Under the pieces are notes generated by a model. That model worked only from the letters and a program-made list of their open reading frames with translations, did no database searches and was not told the origin of the DNA. A DNA stretch of 64,000 nucleotides from positions 1 through 64,000 of the forward strand of contig PBBL01000011.1 in NCBI GenBank assembly GCA_002716585.1, given 5' to 3'. The position numbers were made by a program, and so were the translations under genes. Source of the DNA: Myxococcales bacterium (GTDB lineage Bacteria; Myxococcota_A; Bradymonadia; Bradymonadales; GCA-2716585). Below, piece after piece: positions 13,019 to 22,351 of the stretch (within the stretch, counting starts at the first letter, position 1; every line of letters begins with the position of its first letter).

Positions 13019-15564
13019 GCCGGTACACTGTCCTCCACCTCTTCGCCGGGCTTGGCGGCGGCGCGGTCGGCTTCAAACGGGCCGGTTTCAGGTCCGTTGG
13101 AGCCTTCGACTACAACGCCGGCGCCTGCGCTGACTTTGCTCAGCTGACCGGCGAGCCGTGCACCCAGGCAGACCTGTGGACGATGACGCCGAAGGAGCTG
13201 CGCGACGCCTGCACAGGCGCTCCCGACGTGGTGTTCTCATCGCCACCGTGCCAGGGGAACTCCAGGTCGCTGTCGGGGAAGGTCGCCAAGCGGCGAAAGT
13301 ACCTCCTCCTCAACGAAGTGGCCCACCACGCCATCCGGCTGGTGCTTCAGGCCTGGCCTGACAGGCCGCCGCGGCTCATCGTGTTCGAGAACGTGCCCGG
13401 GATCGTCTCGCGCTCTCGGAGCATTCTTGACGAGATCACCTGGACCCTCGGGCAACACGGCTACGCCACCCGCGAGTCGTTCCACTGCTGCGGCCAGCTC
13501 GGAGGCCTGGCGCAGAAGCGCAAGCGCTTCCTCTACGTCGCGCGCCACATCGAGAGCTGCCCTGATTTCCTGCGCGAGCCACCCGAGCAGCCCCTCAAGA
13601 GCATCGGAGAGGTCGTCGGCGAGCTGGGGCCGCCGGTGTTCCTCCCCAAGCACCAGGCGAAGGAGTCGCTGCACTACTGCCCGAGGATGAAGGGGATCAA
13701 CTGGATCCGGCTCGCGCTCATCCCTCCTGGGAAGGACTGGAAGGCGCTGCCCCCTTCCGTGGCCCTCAAGAAGAGCACGACCCGCCACAACGGCCCCCTT
13801 GGCGTGGAGCGGTGGGATGATGCCGCGCACACCGTCCAGGGCTCGGGCGGGGCGCGCGGGTCGTGGGGCTCCATCGCCGACCCTCGCGTTGAAGGGCTGA
13901 GGCCAAAGAAGAACCCCCGAGGTGGGGCCTATGGGGTCAGGGGCTATGAGGCATCGGCCAACACGGTCGTCGCCTCGGCCTGTCACGACAACAGCTCAAC
14001 GTCCATCGCCGATCCCCGGCTCGTAGACCCTCGCAGCACGTGCTCCAGGCGTCCGCGCAGCCTCGGCGTCACGGGCTACGACGAGCCCCTGCCCACCTGC
14101 GTCATCGGCCAGGGCACGGCGCACAACGGACCCTGGCAGGTCGCTGACCCGAGGCTGACCTACAAGGAGCGCAACGGCGGCCATCGGGTTGTCCCGTGGC
14201 CCGAGGCGTCGCACTGCGTCATCGGCGAGTCCTCTCCTGACAAGGGCTTCAACCTCGCAGACCCGAGGATCCCCGAGATCGTGGGCGACCCCCTCGACCC
14301 TGGCAAGAGGGACATCTACGCCGTCATCAAGGCCCTCGATGGCACGTGGCACAGGCCCATGACCACGGCTGAGCTGGCGCTGTTGCAGGGGCTGCCCATC
14401 GTCAAGAGCGACGGGAGCCTGGTCGAGCTTCACGGCACGAAGCACGGCGACTGGCGCAAGCGCATCGGCAACGCCGTCCCCCCGCAGTCCGCTGAGGCCA
14501 TCGCCCGGGAGTGCTGGGCGACGCTGGAGGCCAGCGACGGCGGCGGCTGGCGGTTGTCGAGCCAGGGGATCTGGGTACAGCGACGGGCTGATGAGGTCCG
14601 CGAGACAAGCATCCAACAACCACGGATCCAACAACCACGGCGAGGGCTGACGTCCCCACCTCATAGAGAGGGCCTCATGTCGAAGACCGAAAAGAGCACA
14701 AAGACCGGGATCGCCGCGCTGAAGGAGCGGGTGAAGGACCAGGCCGAGCTGCGGGAGCTGTCGGGCGGACATGACCTGGCGTGCCCCACAGGGGATCCCG
14801 GTCACCTGGCTGCCAACATCGAGTTCTATCAGGAGGAAGGGGAGGTCCCCACGTTCTGCTGGGGTGAGGGCGACCGGGACGGGCTCTGCAAGAAGCCCCT
14901 CGGCCAGACGTGGGAGGAGCTGAGCCTCCTCGGCGGCAAGCTGCGCCGCGGCCACAACAGGCTGGGCTACAACGAAGCCCAGTTCGACTACGAGGACCGC
15001 TGCGCCGCCCGGCTCCTGATCGACGAGGGCACGCTCACCTACGACGCCGCGGTGGGTCACCTGGTCGCCGAGACGCTCCACGAGCGCTACGGCACCCAGA
15101 TCGACCTGCTCAAGGCCCGCTACCCCGAGTGGCGCCGCGTCCTCAAGCGCCAGAAGCAGGCGAGGCGTCGCGTGTCGACCACCTCGCGTGTGGCCCTGTC
15201 GGAGCAGCTCAGCGGGAGGCATGGCGGGGGCGGGAGCACCATCGTCGTCAACGGCGGGTCGCTGACGGGGGTGGCCATCGGGGCGGGGGCGAGCGCGTCC
15301 GTTGGCGCCGTTGAGCAGCGCGGAGGTGCGCAGGACCTCGTGGGTCGCGGCTACGACCTGAACACGGCCAACGGGCGCCTGGACGCCATGTGCAACATGT
15401 TCGGCGCCCTCTTCTGCCAGGTCCCGTTCCTCATCGGCATGCCCTCGGCGATCCTCCCAAACAGCTCGCAGGCGCAGCAGGCCGTCGCCGTCGCCGAGTG
15501 GGCTCAGGCGAACGGCAGGGTCGAGGAGCTGAAGGCGACGATCCGCAAGATGTACCGGCGGTGA
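13015..15564 (+). CDS. C5-cytosine DNA methyltransferase with long C-terminal extension
   Basis: ATG 13015 overlaps the mom-like stop. Motifs: I at residues 7-20 (LHLFAGLGGGAVGF), IV with catalytic Cys79 (SSPPCQGNS), ENV at 125-127, QKRKR at 167-171 and IGNAVPP near 485. The target-recognition region is enlarged and contains four ADPR-type repeats (IADPR, IADPR, VADPR, LADPR), suggesting several recognition units. After ~545 the frame continues without stop through MSKTEKSTKTGIAALKERV into ~290 residues of unknown sequence. ATG 14677 could be a separate start. SAM-dependent 5mC formation is expected; the target is unknown. Confidence 0.88.
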   Translation: MSRYTVLHLFAGLGGGAVGFKRAGFRSVGAFDYNAGACADFAQLTGEPCTQADLWTMTPKELRDACTGAPDVVFSSPPCQGNSRSLSGKVAKRRKYLLLNEVAHHAIRLVLQAWPDRPPRLIVFENVPGIVSRSRSILDEITWTLGQHGYATRESFHCCGQLGGLAQKRKRFLYVARHIESCPDFLREPPEQPLKSIGEVVGELGPPVFLPKHQAKESLHYCPRMKGINWIRLALIPPGKDWKALPPSVALKKSTTRHNGPLGVERWDDAAHTVQGSGGARGSWGSIADPRVEGLRPKKNPRGGAYGVRGYEASANTVVASACHDNSSTSIADPRLVDPRSTCSRRPRSLGVTGYDEPLPTCVIGQGTAHNGPWQVADPRLTYKERNGGHRVVPWPEASHCVIGESSPDKGFNLADPRIPEIVGDPLDPGKRDIYAVIKALDGTWHRPMTTAELALLQGLPIVKSDGSLVELHGTKHGDWRKRIGNAVPPQSAEAIARECWATLEASDGGGWRLSSQGIWVQRRADEVRETSIQQPRIQQPRRGLTSPPHREGLMSKTEKSTKTGIAALKERVKDQAELRELSGGHDLACPTGDPGHLAANIEFYQEEGEVPTFCWGEGDRDGLCKKPLGQTWEELSLLGGKLRRGHNRLGYNEAQFDYEDRCAARLLIDEGTLTYDAAVGHLVAETLHERYGTQIDLLKARYPEWRRVLKRQKQARRRVSTTSRVALSEQLSGRHGGGGSTIVVNGGSLTGVAIGAGASASVGAVEQRGGAQDLVGRGYDLNTANGRLDAMCNMFGALFCQVPFLIGMPSAILPNSSQAQQAVAVAEWAQANGRVEELKATIRKMYRR

Positions 15565-15586
15565 CACCCACCAGGAGGGGCGAGCG

Positions 15587-15895
15587 ATGCAGGCACTCGA
15601 CGCGCCATCGACGTTCGACAGGCTCAAGCGGCTCCATGGGGAGCGCCGCGCCGAGGCGCTCCTCTTCATCAGGGACACCCTCGCGCCCTCCATCGCAAGC
15701 CTGGAGGTCAACATCCAAGCGGCGGAGGAGGCCCAGGGTGCTTGGGGGGTGCGCGGCGCGGGGGCGCGCTGGGCTGACCTGCGCGATCTGAGGTGGCGGC
15801 TACGGACCCTCAAGGAGTGCCGCGAGGGGCTCGTGAAGGGGTTCGACCTGACCGAGGCGGAGCTGGGTGAGTTGGAGGTTGACCATGAAGCCTGA
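15587..15895 (+). CDS. Small hypothetical protein
   Basis: ATG 15587 follows AGGAGGGGCGAGCG. 102 residues, helical and charged throughout (FDRLKRLHGERRAEALLFIR, LRWRLRTLKECREGLVKGFD), with acidic C-terminus. 22 nt after the methyltransferase and overlapping the next gene, so part of the same rightward operon. No family recognised. Confidence 0.72.
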   Translation: MQALDAPSTFDRLKRLHGERRAEALLFIRDTLAPSIASLEVNIQAAEEAQGAWGVRGAGARWADLRDLRWRLRTLKECREGLVKGFDLTEAELGELEVDHEA

Positions 15896-16142
15896 ACCCT
15901 GCGGCCTGAGCCTGGAGAGCGCGCTTGAGCCGCTGTCCGGGATCCTCGATGAGCGCGACTTCGCCTGGAGCTTCGTCAACGACGAGGCCCGCATGAACAA
16001 GCTCATCCTCGCCGGAGCGAAGCTCGCTGGCCCTTCATCCGTCTATTTTTTGCGACAATTTGAACGCTTGAACGCTTCAAGCTCAAGGGTCGAACTGCGG
16101 TCGAGTGTCGATGACAAGGAGGTCAAAGATGAAGTGGCGTAG
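15885..16142 (+). CDS. Small hypothetical protein
   Basis: ATG 15885 with TTGGAGG 6 nt upstream. About 85 residues (GLSLESALEPLSGILDERDF, MNKLILAGAKLAGPSSVYFL). The octamer array at 16061-16084 lies inside its 3' part, so a promoter element for the helicase overlaps this coding sequence. It also overlaps the helicase start. Function unknown; the conserved gene order with helicase suggests an early replication accessory. Confidence 0.65.
   Translation: MKPEPCGLSLESALEPLSGILDERDFAWSFVNDEARMNKLILAGAKLAGPSSVYFLRQFERLNASSSRVELRSSVDDKEVKDEVA
16061..16084 (+). repeat. TTGAACGC octamer array (3 units, plus orientation)
   Basis: Two perfect TTGAACGC copies (16061-16068, 16069-16076) are followed in register by TTCAAGCT (16077-16084), 45 nt before helicase ATG 16129. 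Orientation follows the helicase gene. Confidence 0.85.
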
Positions 16143-17754
16143 CGAAAGCGCGTGGTGGGAGGGAGCGCCGTTCCCTCCTCGTAAATGGCAGGCCGAGGCC
16201 CTCAGGTGCGCGGTGGGTCGGGTTGAGGCTGGGGCGAGGCCAGTCGTTCACGCGGTGATGGGGGCGGGGAAGTCGGTGTTCATCGCGGAGCTGGTGCGCT
16301 CCATCGAGCTTGAGCGCGGCGAGGTGGTCGTCATCTCGGCGCCGACGCGCAAGCTCGTGGTGCAGCTCGCGCGCACGGTGGCGGGCCGGGTCGGGTCGCG
16401 GGAGGTGGGTCGCTTCTTCTCCGACGCCAAGGAGACGAACCGCCCTGTGATCGTCGCCTGCTTCCCGTCCATGGAGCGGCTCGCGGAGATCTTGCAGCGC
16501 CAGGAGCGCCGCGCCGTGCTGTGGATCGTGGACGAGGCGCACAACTCCGAGTGCGACTCGATCCACAACGCCTACCTGAGGCTGGACCCCGAGCGGCTCG
16601 TGGGGCTCTCCGCGACGCCCTACCGCTCCAAGGAGGGGGAGGCGCTCCAGCTCTTCGACGAGACCGCCTACACCTACGACGCCTCGGACGCGCTGCGCGA
16701 CGGCGTCATCGTGCCGTGGAAGGTGCGGCAGTACGGGGGGCTGGCCGAGACCATCGACGACGCGTGCGTGGAGATGATCCGCAGGGTGGTCGCCGAGGAT
16801 CTGGGGCCAGGGGTGGTGGACGCCCACAGCTTCGTCCAGCAGGGCGCCAAGCGCGTCCACATCAGCGGGATCAAGGACGCCGAGGCGTTCGCCCGCAGGC
16901 TCTCGGAGGACGAGGGGATCCGGGCGATGGCGGTTCACAGCGAGCTGAAGGGCCGTGAGGTGGACCGCCGGATCCGGCTGCTCAAGGAGGGGCAGCTGCA
17001 GGTCCTGGTGCACGTCGCCATGCTCAAGGAGGGCGTGGACCTGCCCTGGCTTCGGTGGCTGTGCCTCAGGCGCCAGGTGTCCAGCCGGGTGTGGTTCGCG
17101 CAGCACGTCGGGCGCGTGCTGCGCTCCCACCCGGGCAAGGAGGAGGCGATCATCCTCGACCCCGGCGACCTGTTCGGCACCTTCGGGCTGAGCTACGCCG
17201 CGGTCCTCGGCGGTCGGGACATGTCCGACAGCCCGCTCCTGCAGTTCCTCACCGAGGAGCAGACCGAGGCGCTCCACGAGGCCCAGACCAAACCCGGGGT
17301 GCTCAAGCAGAAAGGCCCCAGGCTCTACCTGATCGACTCCAGCGAGCCCAAGCGGCTGAACCAGCTCCAGGGCGGGATCCGCCAGCTCTACCTCGCCATG
17401 GAGGCCGCGGGGCTGCTCCAGCGCCCCGACAAGGTCCCGTTCGGGAGGTGGCGGCGCGCGGCGGTCACGAAGAGCCAGATCCAAACGCTCGGTCAGGCGT
17501 CGCGCTACGCCGCGGCGCGCCTCGACCAGATCGACGCGCCCCCGGAGGTGCGTGAGCTGCTGCGGTTCAGCTACCGCAACGCCCGCCAGCTCACCAAGGG
17601 CGGCGCCTCCGACCTGATCTCGATCCTGTTCGCGCTCAGCAAGGCCCACGACTGGCCCGACGTCGTCACCCGCATGGTGCGCGGCGAGGACGTGCCCGAC
17701 CCCGAAGACAGCCCGAGCGAGCGAGCCCACCACGAAGACGAGGAGGCCGCGTGA
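16129..17754 (+). CDS. SF2 DEAD/DEAH-box helicase
   Basis: ATG 16129 has AAGGAGG 6 nt upstream. About 541 residues. Walker A VMGAGKS at ~43-49, APTRKL (Ia), DEAH at 135-138, SATPYR at 161-166 and QHVGRVLR (VI) near 325 define a two-RecA-domain ATP-dependent helicase of the type found in phage replication and recombination modules. The C-terminal ~180 residues are helical with an acidic tail. Followed with overlap by the small gene and then the primase-helicase, so it probably helps unwind or process DNA during replication. Confidence 0.92.
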   Translation: MKWRSESAWWEGAPFPPRKWQAEALRCAVGRVEAGARPVVHAVMGAGKSVFIAELVRSIELERGEVVVISAPTRKLVVQLARTVAGRVGSREVGRFFSDAKETNRPVIVACFPSMERLAEILQRQERRAVLWIVDEAHNSECDSIHNAYLRLDPERLVGLSATPYRSKEGEALQLFDETAYTYDASDALRDGVIVPWKVRQYGGLAETIDDACVEMIRRVVAEDLGPGVVDAHSFVQQGAKRVHISGIKDAEAFARRLSEDEGIRAMAVHSELKGREVDRRIRLLKEGQLQVLVHVAMLKEGVDLPWLRWLCLRRQVSSRVWFAQHVGRVLRSHPGKEEAIILDPGDLFGTFGLSYAAVLGGRDMSDSPLLQFLTEEQTEALHEAQTKPGVLKQKGPRLYLIDSSEPKRLNQLQGGIRQLYLAMEAAGLLQRPDKVPFGRWRRAAVTKSQIQTLGQASRYAAARLDQIDAPPEVRELLRFSYRNARQLTKGGASDLISILFALSKAHDWPDVVTRMVRGEDVPDPEDSPSERAHHEDEEAA

Positions 17755-18323
17755 TGCCGAAGACGAAGACGACGAAGACGACGAAGGGCTCCACCCCGGC
17801 GAAGGGCGCGAAGAAGATGACGGCCGCGGAGTGGGCGAAGCTGACCTCGGGCGGACGGGCGAAGCCGAGCCCCTCTGCGCCCGAACAGGGGGCTCAGCTC
17901 GGGCAGATCGTGCGCCTGGGTCGGTCACGCGACGACACAGAAGCTGCCGAGGGAGACAACGACGCGCCGCCGCTCTCACTCAAGGACGCCGACCGGGGGC
18001 GCAGCGCCGCGAAGGGCACCGCGACGCGGCGGGTCCGCCCGCATGACGCGACCGCCTGGTGGCGCGAGATCGAGCGGCTCGCCTCGCGACCGGCGACGGA
18101 GCTGAGGAGCGTGCGCTCCGCCGCCGGGCGCCTCCTCGCGCTGGAGCCCGAGGCCGACGCACACCGCGCCGCCTTGGAGCAGCTGATCGCTGACGTGACC
18201 GCCGCCCTGGACCAGTGGGAGGCGTCAGCGCGGCTCACGGCGCGAGGCGAAGGCGAGAAGGCGAATGCGGCGACCAAAGCGACGCCGGAGCAGTCGGCAG
18301 CCGAGGAGGCGCCTGAGGGATGA
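17751..18323 (+). CDS. Hypothetical basic protein between helicase and primase
   Basis: GTG 17751 or ATG 17754; overlaps the helicase stop. About 190 residues. It begins with Lys/Thr repeats (KTKTTKTTKGSTPAKGAKK), has a disordered middle, and a helical part around 105-165 (ATAWWREIERLASRPATELR). The sequence suggests a nucleic-acid-binding or adaptor protein for the neighbouring helicase and primase-helicase. It overlaps the primase start by 4 nt. No family recognised. Confidence 0.7.
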   Translation: MMPKTKTTKTTKGSTPAKGAKKMTAAEWAKLTSGGRAKPSPSAPEQGAQLGQIVRLGRSRDDTEAAEGDNDAPPLSLKDADRGRSAAKGTATRRVRPHDATAWWREIERLASRPATELRSVRSAAGRLLALEPEADAHRAALEQLIADVTAALDQWEASARLTARGEGEKANAATKATPEQSAAEEAPEG

Positions 18324-21300
18324 GCGAGCAGCAGAAGCAGGGCGGTGAGGCGTCGCCAGGGGTCGGCGAGGGCGAGCGGCGCCTGTTCGCCTACTCGGTG
18401 TGCGCAGGCGCCGAGGACCGCCGCGTGCGACGCCACAGCGGCACGCTGGAGGAGATCCATGGGTGGCTGGAGGGCCACTCGCGGGTCTTCGCGAGCAAGG
18501 ACGGGCCGCTGTTCCACCCCGCGGTCTACACCCCCGTGCCGCACCCCCACCCGCGCTCGAAGGTCTTTGGCCAGGTCGGCGATTGGCGCGTGCGTGAGGG
18601 GATCGAGGCGATCGGGTGGCTGCCGATCGACATCGACGACACCCTGGAGGTGAGCGACGTCCCGGGCTGGCTGGAGCGGTGGTCGGGCTGGGCGTACCTC
18701 GCCTACACCTCGTGGTCGTGGGGGCTCGCCGAGTGCAAGGCGCGCCTGCGCGTCCTGCTGCCCCTGGAGCGCCCGGTCACGCTGAGCGAGTGGGCCGGGC
18801 TCGCCGCCTGGGCCAGGCGGTACGCCGCCGAGGGCGTCGAGGGCGTCACCGGCGACCAGCTCCTCGGCAAGGAGATCAACAACCCGAACCTGGGCTACTA
18901 CACGCCCCGAGCCCAGAACCCCGAGTCGTTCGACGCGGGCTGGGTGCGGCTCCACCGCCCCGAGGGCGACGGCGCCCGCCTCCTCGACCCCGACGACCTG
19001 CCGCCCGCCACATCGGTCACCGCCGAGGTCGCGCGGATCCGCCAGGAGGCCGAGGCGCGAACGGCGCAGCGGCGCGCAGCGGCGCGGTCTGCCTATGGGG
19101 GCGGCGGCACACCCGACCCCGACGACACCGCCCGGTGGGTTGAGGACATGCTCGGCCACGTGCCGCCAGAGGACTACCACGAGTGGATCCAGGTGCTCCA
19201 GGCCCTCCACGCCTGGGATCCGCACCGCGGGCTCAGGCTCGCCCACGCCTGGTCCTCCGAGTCCGACAAGTACGACCCAGCCGTGCTCGACAAGAAGTGG
19301 GCAGGGTTCGCCGAGGGGCGCGGCAGGACGCTCGGCACCCTCTACCACCTGGCCTGCCAGTACGGGTGGGAGCCGAGCGCCGAGCAGCGGCTCGCCTTCC
19401 AGTCCGACGCCGACCTCCTCGGCAGCCCGAGCCGCGTGGAGATGGCCGGGGCGACGCCGGTGGGTCCTGAGCCGCCCTGGACCGCCCTACCCCCACCTCA
19501 CGCGCGCCCCGTTGGCACGCGCGACGACCGAACCGGCGACCGGGTCAGCAGCGCGTCAGGCGGCGGCGGAGGCGAGCCCCCACGGCACCCTCCAGGAGGA
19601 AGCGCCGGAGGGAGCGGCGGCGGAGGCGGCGGAGGCGGCGGACGAGGTGACGACGACCCCGAGGCCGAGGGCGATCCTGAGGATGACCCCGAGGGACACC
19701 ACAGCGAAGGACGCCGCGGCGAGGAGGGGCGCGACGACGACTGCGACCCGACCCAGGCGCTGCTTGATCTGCTGGAGCAGGGGCGCATGGGGCTCGACGG
19801 CGAGGCGCTGGCCACCTGGATCGAGGAGGTCTCGGCGGCCGCTGTGCGCGCCTTCCCGACGTGGAGCCCCTTCGAGGTCGAAGGGTGGCGCGAGCGGCTT
19901 GGAACGGGGCTCGACGCCGGGGGCGCGAGCGGCGCGAAGCGGCTCGCGAGCCGGATGCTCAAGCTGGCCGCGCAGGCGCAGCGCGACGCCACCGGGCCTC
20001 GCACCCGCGCGGGCGACGCGGCCTCGGGCGACCTGTGCGACGAGGCGATCCTGAACGCCTGGCCTTACGCCCAGGTCGAGGCCGAGGCGCGGTTCCCCGT
20101 CGGGTGGTGCGGTGAGGCGGTCGAGGTGGCCCAGCAGGGCGGCGGGCGGCTGTGGCGACGGCAGACCCGGCGGAGCCGCGACGGGGGGCAGGAGGAGCTG
20201 CTCATTCCGGTGGCGCTCGGGCCAATCCTGATCACCGGACGGCAGCGGGAGATCACGACCGGGGAGGAGCACGTGCGCCTCGGGTGGCGCCGCGACCGCG
20301 CGTGGGCCGAGCGGATCGTCAGCCGCGAGACGATCAGCTCCCAGCGCGACCTGGTGGCGCTGTCGCGCTGGGGCGCCCCGGTCAACTCGACCAACGCGGG
20401 CGAGATCGTGCGCTACCTGTCGGCCTACGAGGCCGAGAACCTCCCCAACCTGCCGCTGGCGCGCGTCTCCAGCCAGCTCGGGTGGCAGGGTCCACCCGCT
20501 CAGGGCGCAGGCTTTCTGTGGGGCGAGACCTTCATCGAGGGCGACGTGCAAGACGGCGACGGCGACGAGGCCGCGCTCCAGGTCCACTTCCACGGCGCCG
20601 ACGAGGGCGACGTGCAGGCGGCGGCTGGCTACCGCCAGCACGGCACGTGGGTGGGGTGGTGCGAGGCGATCGCCCACCTGATCCCCCACGCGCGGCCCCG
20701 CATGGCGCTCTACGCGTCGCTCACCACGCCGCTGCTGCCGATCCTCGGTGCGCCGAACTTCATCGTCGATCTCAGCTACCCGACCTCGCACGGCAAGACG
20801 ACCGCGCTGCGCGCCGCGGCGTCCTGCTGGGGCGTCCCCGACGAGGACAAGCCCGACGCGGTCATCTCCACGTGGGACTCGACCACCGTGGGCGTCGAGC
20901 GGCAGTCGGCGCTCAGGCAGGGGATGCCGCTCATCCTCGACGACACCCAGCGCGTCCTCGACGAGCCCAAGCGGCTGCGCAAGGTGATCTACGACGTCGC
21001 CCAGGGACGCGGCAAGGCCCGCGGCTCGATCGGCGGGCTGGCCCGCGTCAGCACCTGGTCGGCCGTCCTGCTGTCCAGCGGCGAGACCCCGATCGTCGTG
21101 CTCACGAGCCAGGGCGGCGTCCGGTCGCGCGTCGTCACCCTCTACGGCGCCACCTTCCCCCCGCGCGAGCCCGAGCTGGTCCAGATCATCCGGGAGGGCG
21201 TCACCACCCACTTCGGCCACGCCGGGCCGATGCTGGTGAACGCCATCATGGAGCGCCGCGACCAGTGGCCCGCCTGGCGCAGGCGCTACCGTGAACTCAC

Positions 21301-21883
21301 CCACCACTACCAGCGCGCCGCGGACGGCGACCCGGTCGGCTCGCGCCTGGCCACCTACCTCGCCACCATCGACCTGCTCGGCGAGCTGGTCCACGGCGAG
21401 GTGGAGGGCCCCCGCGCGCTGCTCGACCTGCCGTGGGAGTGGCGCAGCCCCGTCGAGGAGCTGCACGCCGACCTCATCCAGGAGGCCGGGGGCGCCGACC
21501 CGGCGCTGGCGATCGCCAGCTACATGATGAGCTGGGCTGAAGAGAACCGCGCCGCGCTCTACAGCCGAGTGAACGCCAAGCCGCGCCCACCGAACCGCGC
21601 CTGGCTCGGGCGCTGGGACGCCCCACCCGAGCCGCTGCACGTCCTGACCAAGGTCTGGGTGGACACGCTGCGCCAGGCCGGGTGGGAGCGCAGCTTCATC
21701 GACGGGGCCACCCGCACCCTCTCCGAGCGCGGGATCATCCTCCACCCCGAGAAGGGCCGCCACTGTGCCCGGGTCCGCATCGACGGCGACCGCCCGCGCT
21801 GCTACACCCTCTCCATCGCCGCCCTGTGTGAGGCGCTCGGCGAAGCCATACCGACCGTCGAGGACGACGACGTGCCGATCTGA
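18320..21883 (+). CDS. Primase-helicase (AEP-like primase, PriCT, DUF927-type ATPase)
   Basis: ATG 18320 overlaps the previous stop. 1187 residues. The N-terminal ~250 look like an AEP-type primase core (IGWLPIDIDD, CKARLRVLLPLERPVTLSEW). Next is a PriCT-like region at ~270-360 (EDYHEWIQVLQALHAWDPHR, KYDPAVLDKKWAGF), a disordered Gly/Asp linker at ~390-480, then a DUF927/D5-type ATPase with Walker A TSHGKT near 822 and Walker B LILDDTQ near 872. The C-terminal ~100 residues contain EKGRHCARVRIDGDRPRCY (~1144-1162), also found in the Bro-N protein at 30.2 kb. It likely primes and unwinds DNA for phage replication. Confidence 0.9.
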   Translation: MSEQQKQGGEASPGVGEGERRLFAYSVCAGAEDRRVRRHSGTLEEIHGWLEGHSRVFASKDGPLFHPAVYTPVPHPHPRSKVFGQVGDWRVREGIEAIGWLPIDIDDTLEVSDVPGWLERWSGWAYLAYTSWSWGLAECKARLRVLLPLERPVTLSEWAGLAAWARRYAAEGVEGVTGDQLLGKEINNPNLGYYTPRAQNPESFDAGWVRLHRPEGDGARLLDPDDLPPATSVTAEVARIRQEAEARTAQRRAAARSAYGGGGTPDPDDTARWVEDMLGHVPPEDYHEWIQVLQALHAWDPHRGLRLAHAWSSESDKYDPAVLDKKWAGFAEGRGRTLGTLYHLACQYGWEPSAEQRLAFQSDADLLGSPSRVEMAGATPVGPEPPWTALPPPHARPVGTRDDRTGDRVSSASGGGGGEPPRHPPGGSAGGSGGGGGGGGGRGDDDPEAEGDPEDDPEGHHSEGRRGEEGRDDDCDPTQALLDLLEQGRMGLDGEALATWIEEVSAAAVRAFPTWSPFEVEGWRERLGTGLDAGGASGAKRLASRMLKLAAQAQRDATGPRTRAGDAASGDLCDEAILNAWPYAQVEAEARFPVGWCGEAVEVAQQGGGRLWRRQTRRSRDGGQEELLIPVALGPILITGRQREITTGEEHVRLGWRRDRAWAERIVSRETISSQRDLVALSRWGAPVNSTNAGEIVRYLSAYEAENLPNLPLARVSSQLGWQGPPAQGAGFLWGETFIEGDVQDGDGDEAALQVHFHGADEGDVQAAAGYRQHGTWVGWCEAIAHLIPHARPRMALYASLTTPLLPILGAPNFIVDLSYPTSHGKTTALRAAASCWGVPDEDKPDAVISTWDSTTVGVERQSALRQGMPLILDDTQRVLDEPKRLRKVIYDVAQGRGKARGSIGGLARVSTWSAVLLSSGETPIVVLTSQGGVRSRVVTLYGATFPPREPELVQIIREGVTTHFGHAGPMLVNAIMERRDQWPAWRRRYRELTHHYQRAADGDPVGSRLATYLATIDLLGELVHGEVEGPRALLDLPWEWRSPVEELHADLIQEAGGADPALAIASYMMSWAEENRAALYSRVNAKPRPPNRAWLGRWDAPPEPLHVLTKVWVDTLRQAGWERSFIDGATRTLSERGIILHPEKGRHCARVRIDGDRPRCYTLSIAALCEALGEAIPTVEDDDVPI

Positions 21884-21944
21884 CGCGTGCCCGTGCAGGC
21901 ATGGAGGGTGGAGCGAGAGAGGCTCCAGAAGGACTCGGGCGGGG

Positions 21945-22265
21945 TCACTCCTCGGAGGCCGGGGTCGGGTCGACCAGCTCCAACACATCATCCCCGAAGC
22001 GGATCTCGGCGCCGTCTTCGTTGTCCATGGTGTAGACGAGGACATCGCCGCTCTTGAGGGTCACGGTCCAGGTCCAGCCGAGGATCGCCGGGGCTTCACG
22101 GTCGACGTGCATCTGTCGCCCCGTCTTGTCGAAGTCGATGTCGCGGTCGGTGATGCCCTCGCGGCTCATGTGGGCCATGACGGTCTGATTGAACCGCTGG
22201 CGGCGCTTGACCACCTCGGCCTTGCGTTGGGCCAGCAGCAGGTCGCGTGAAGTAGGCTGTGACAT
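21945..22265 (-). CDS. Small hypothetical protein
   Basis: ATG 22265 with GAGGACACG upstream. 106 residues: helical N-terminus (DLLLAQRKAEVVKRRQRFNQ), then beta-rich (LGWTWTVTLKSGDVLVYTMD) ending acidic. Convergent with the primase gene. Together with the HNH and wHTH genes it forms a leftward cluster inside the rightward early region. No family recognised. Confidence 0.68.
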   Translation of the reverse strand: MSQPTSRDLLLAQRKAEVVKRRQRFNQTVMAHMSREGITDRDIDFDKTGRQMHVDREAPAILGWTWTVTLKSGDVLVYTMDNEDGAEIRFGDDVLELVDPTPASEE

Positions 22266-22351
22266 CGTGTCCTCATCAGCTCGGGTTCGTGTCTTCGGGC
22301 GCGGTTGACGGACGCCAGGCGACGGCAGGAGGCCCCGAAGGGCCGCCGAGG

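Noticed and set aside
19556..22045. Long minus-strand reading frame opposite the primase-helicase
   Set aside because: It mirrors the codon bias of the true plus-strand gene and has no recognisable domain.
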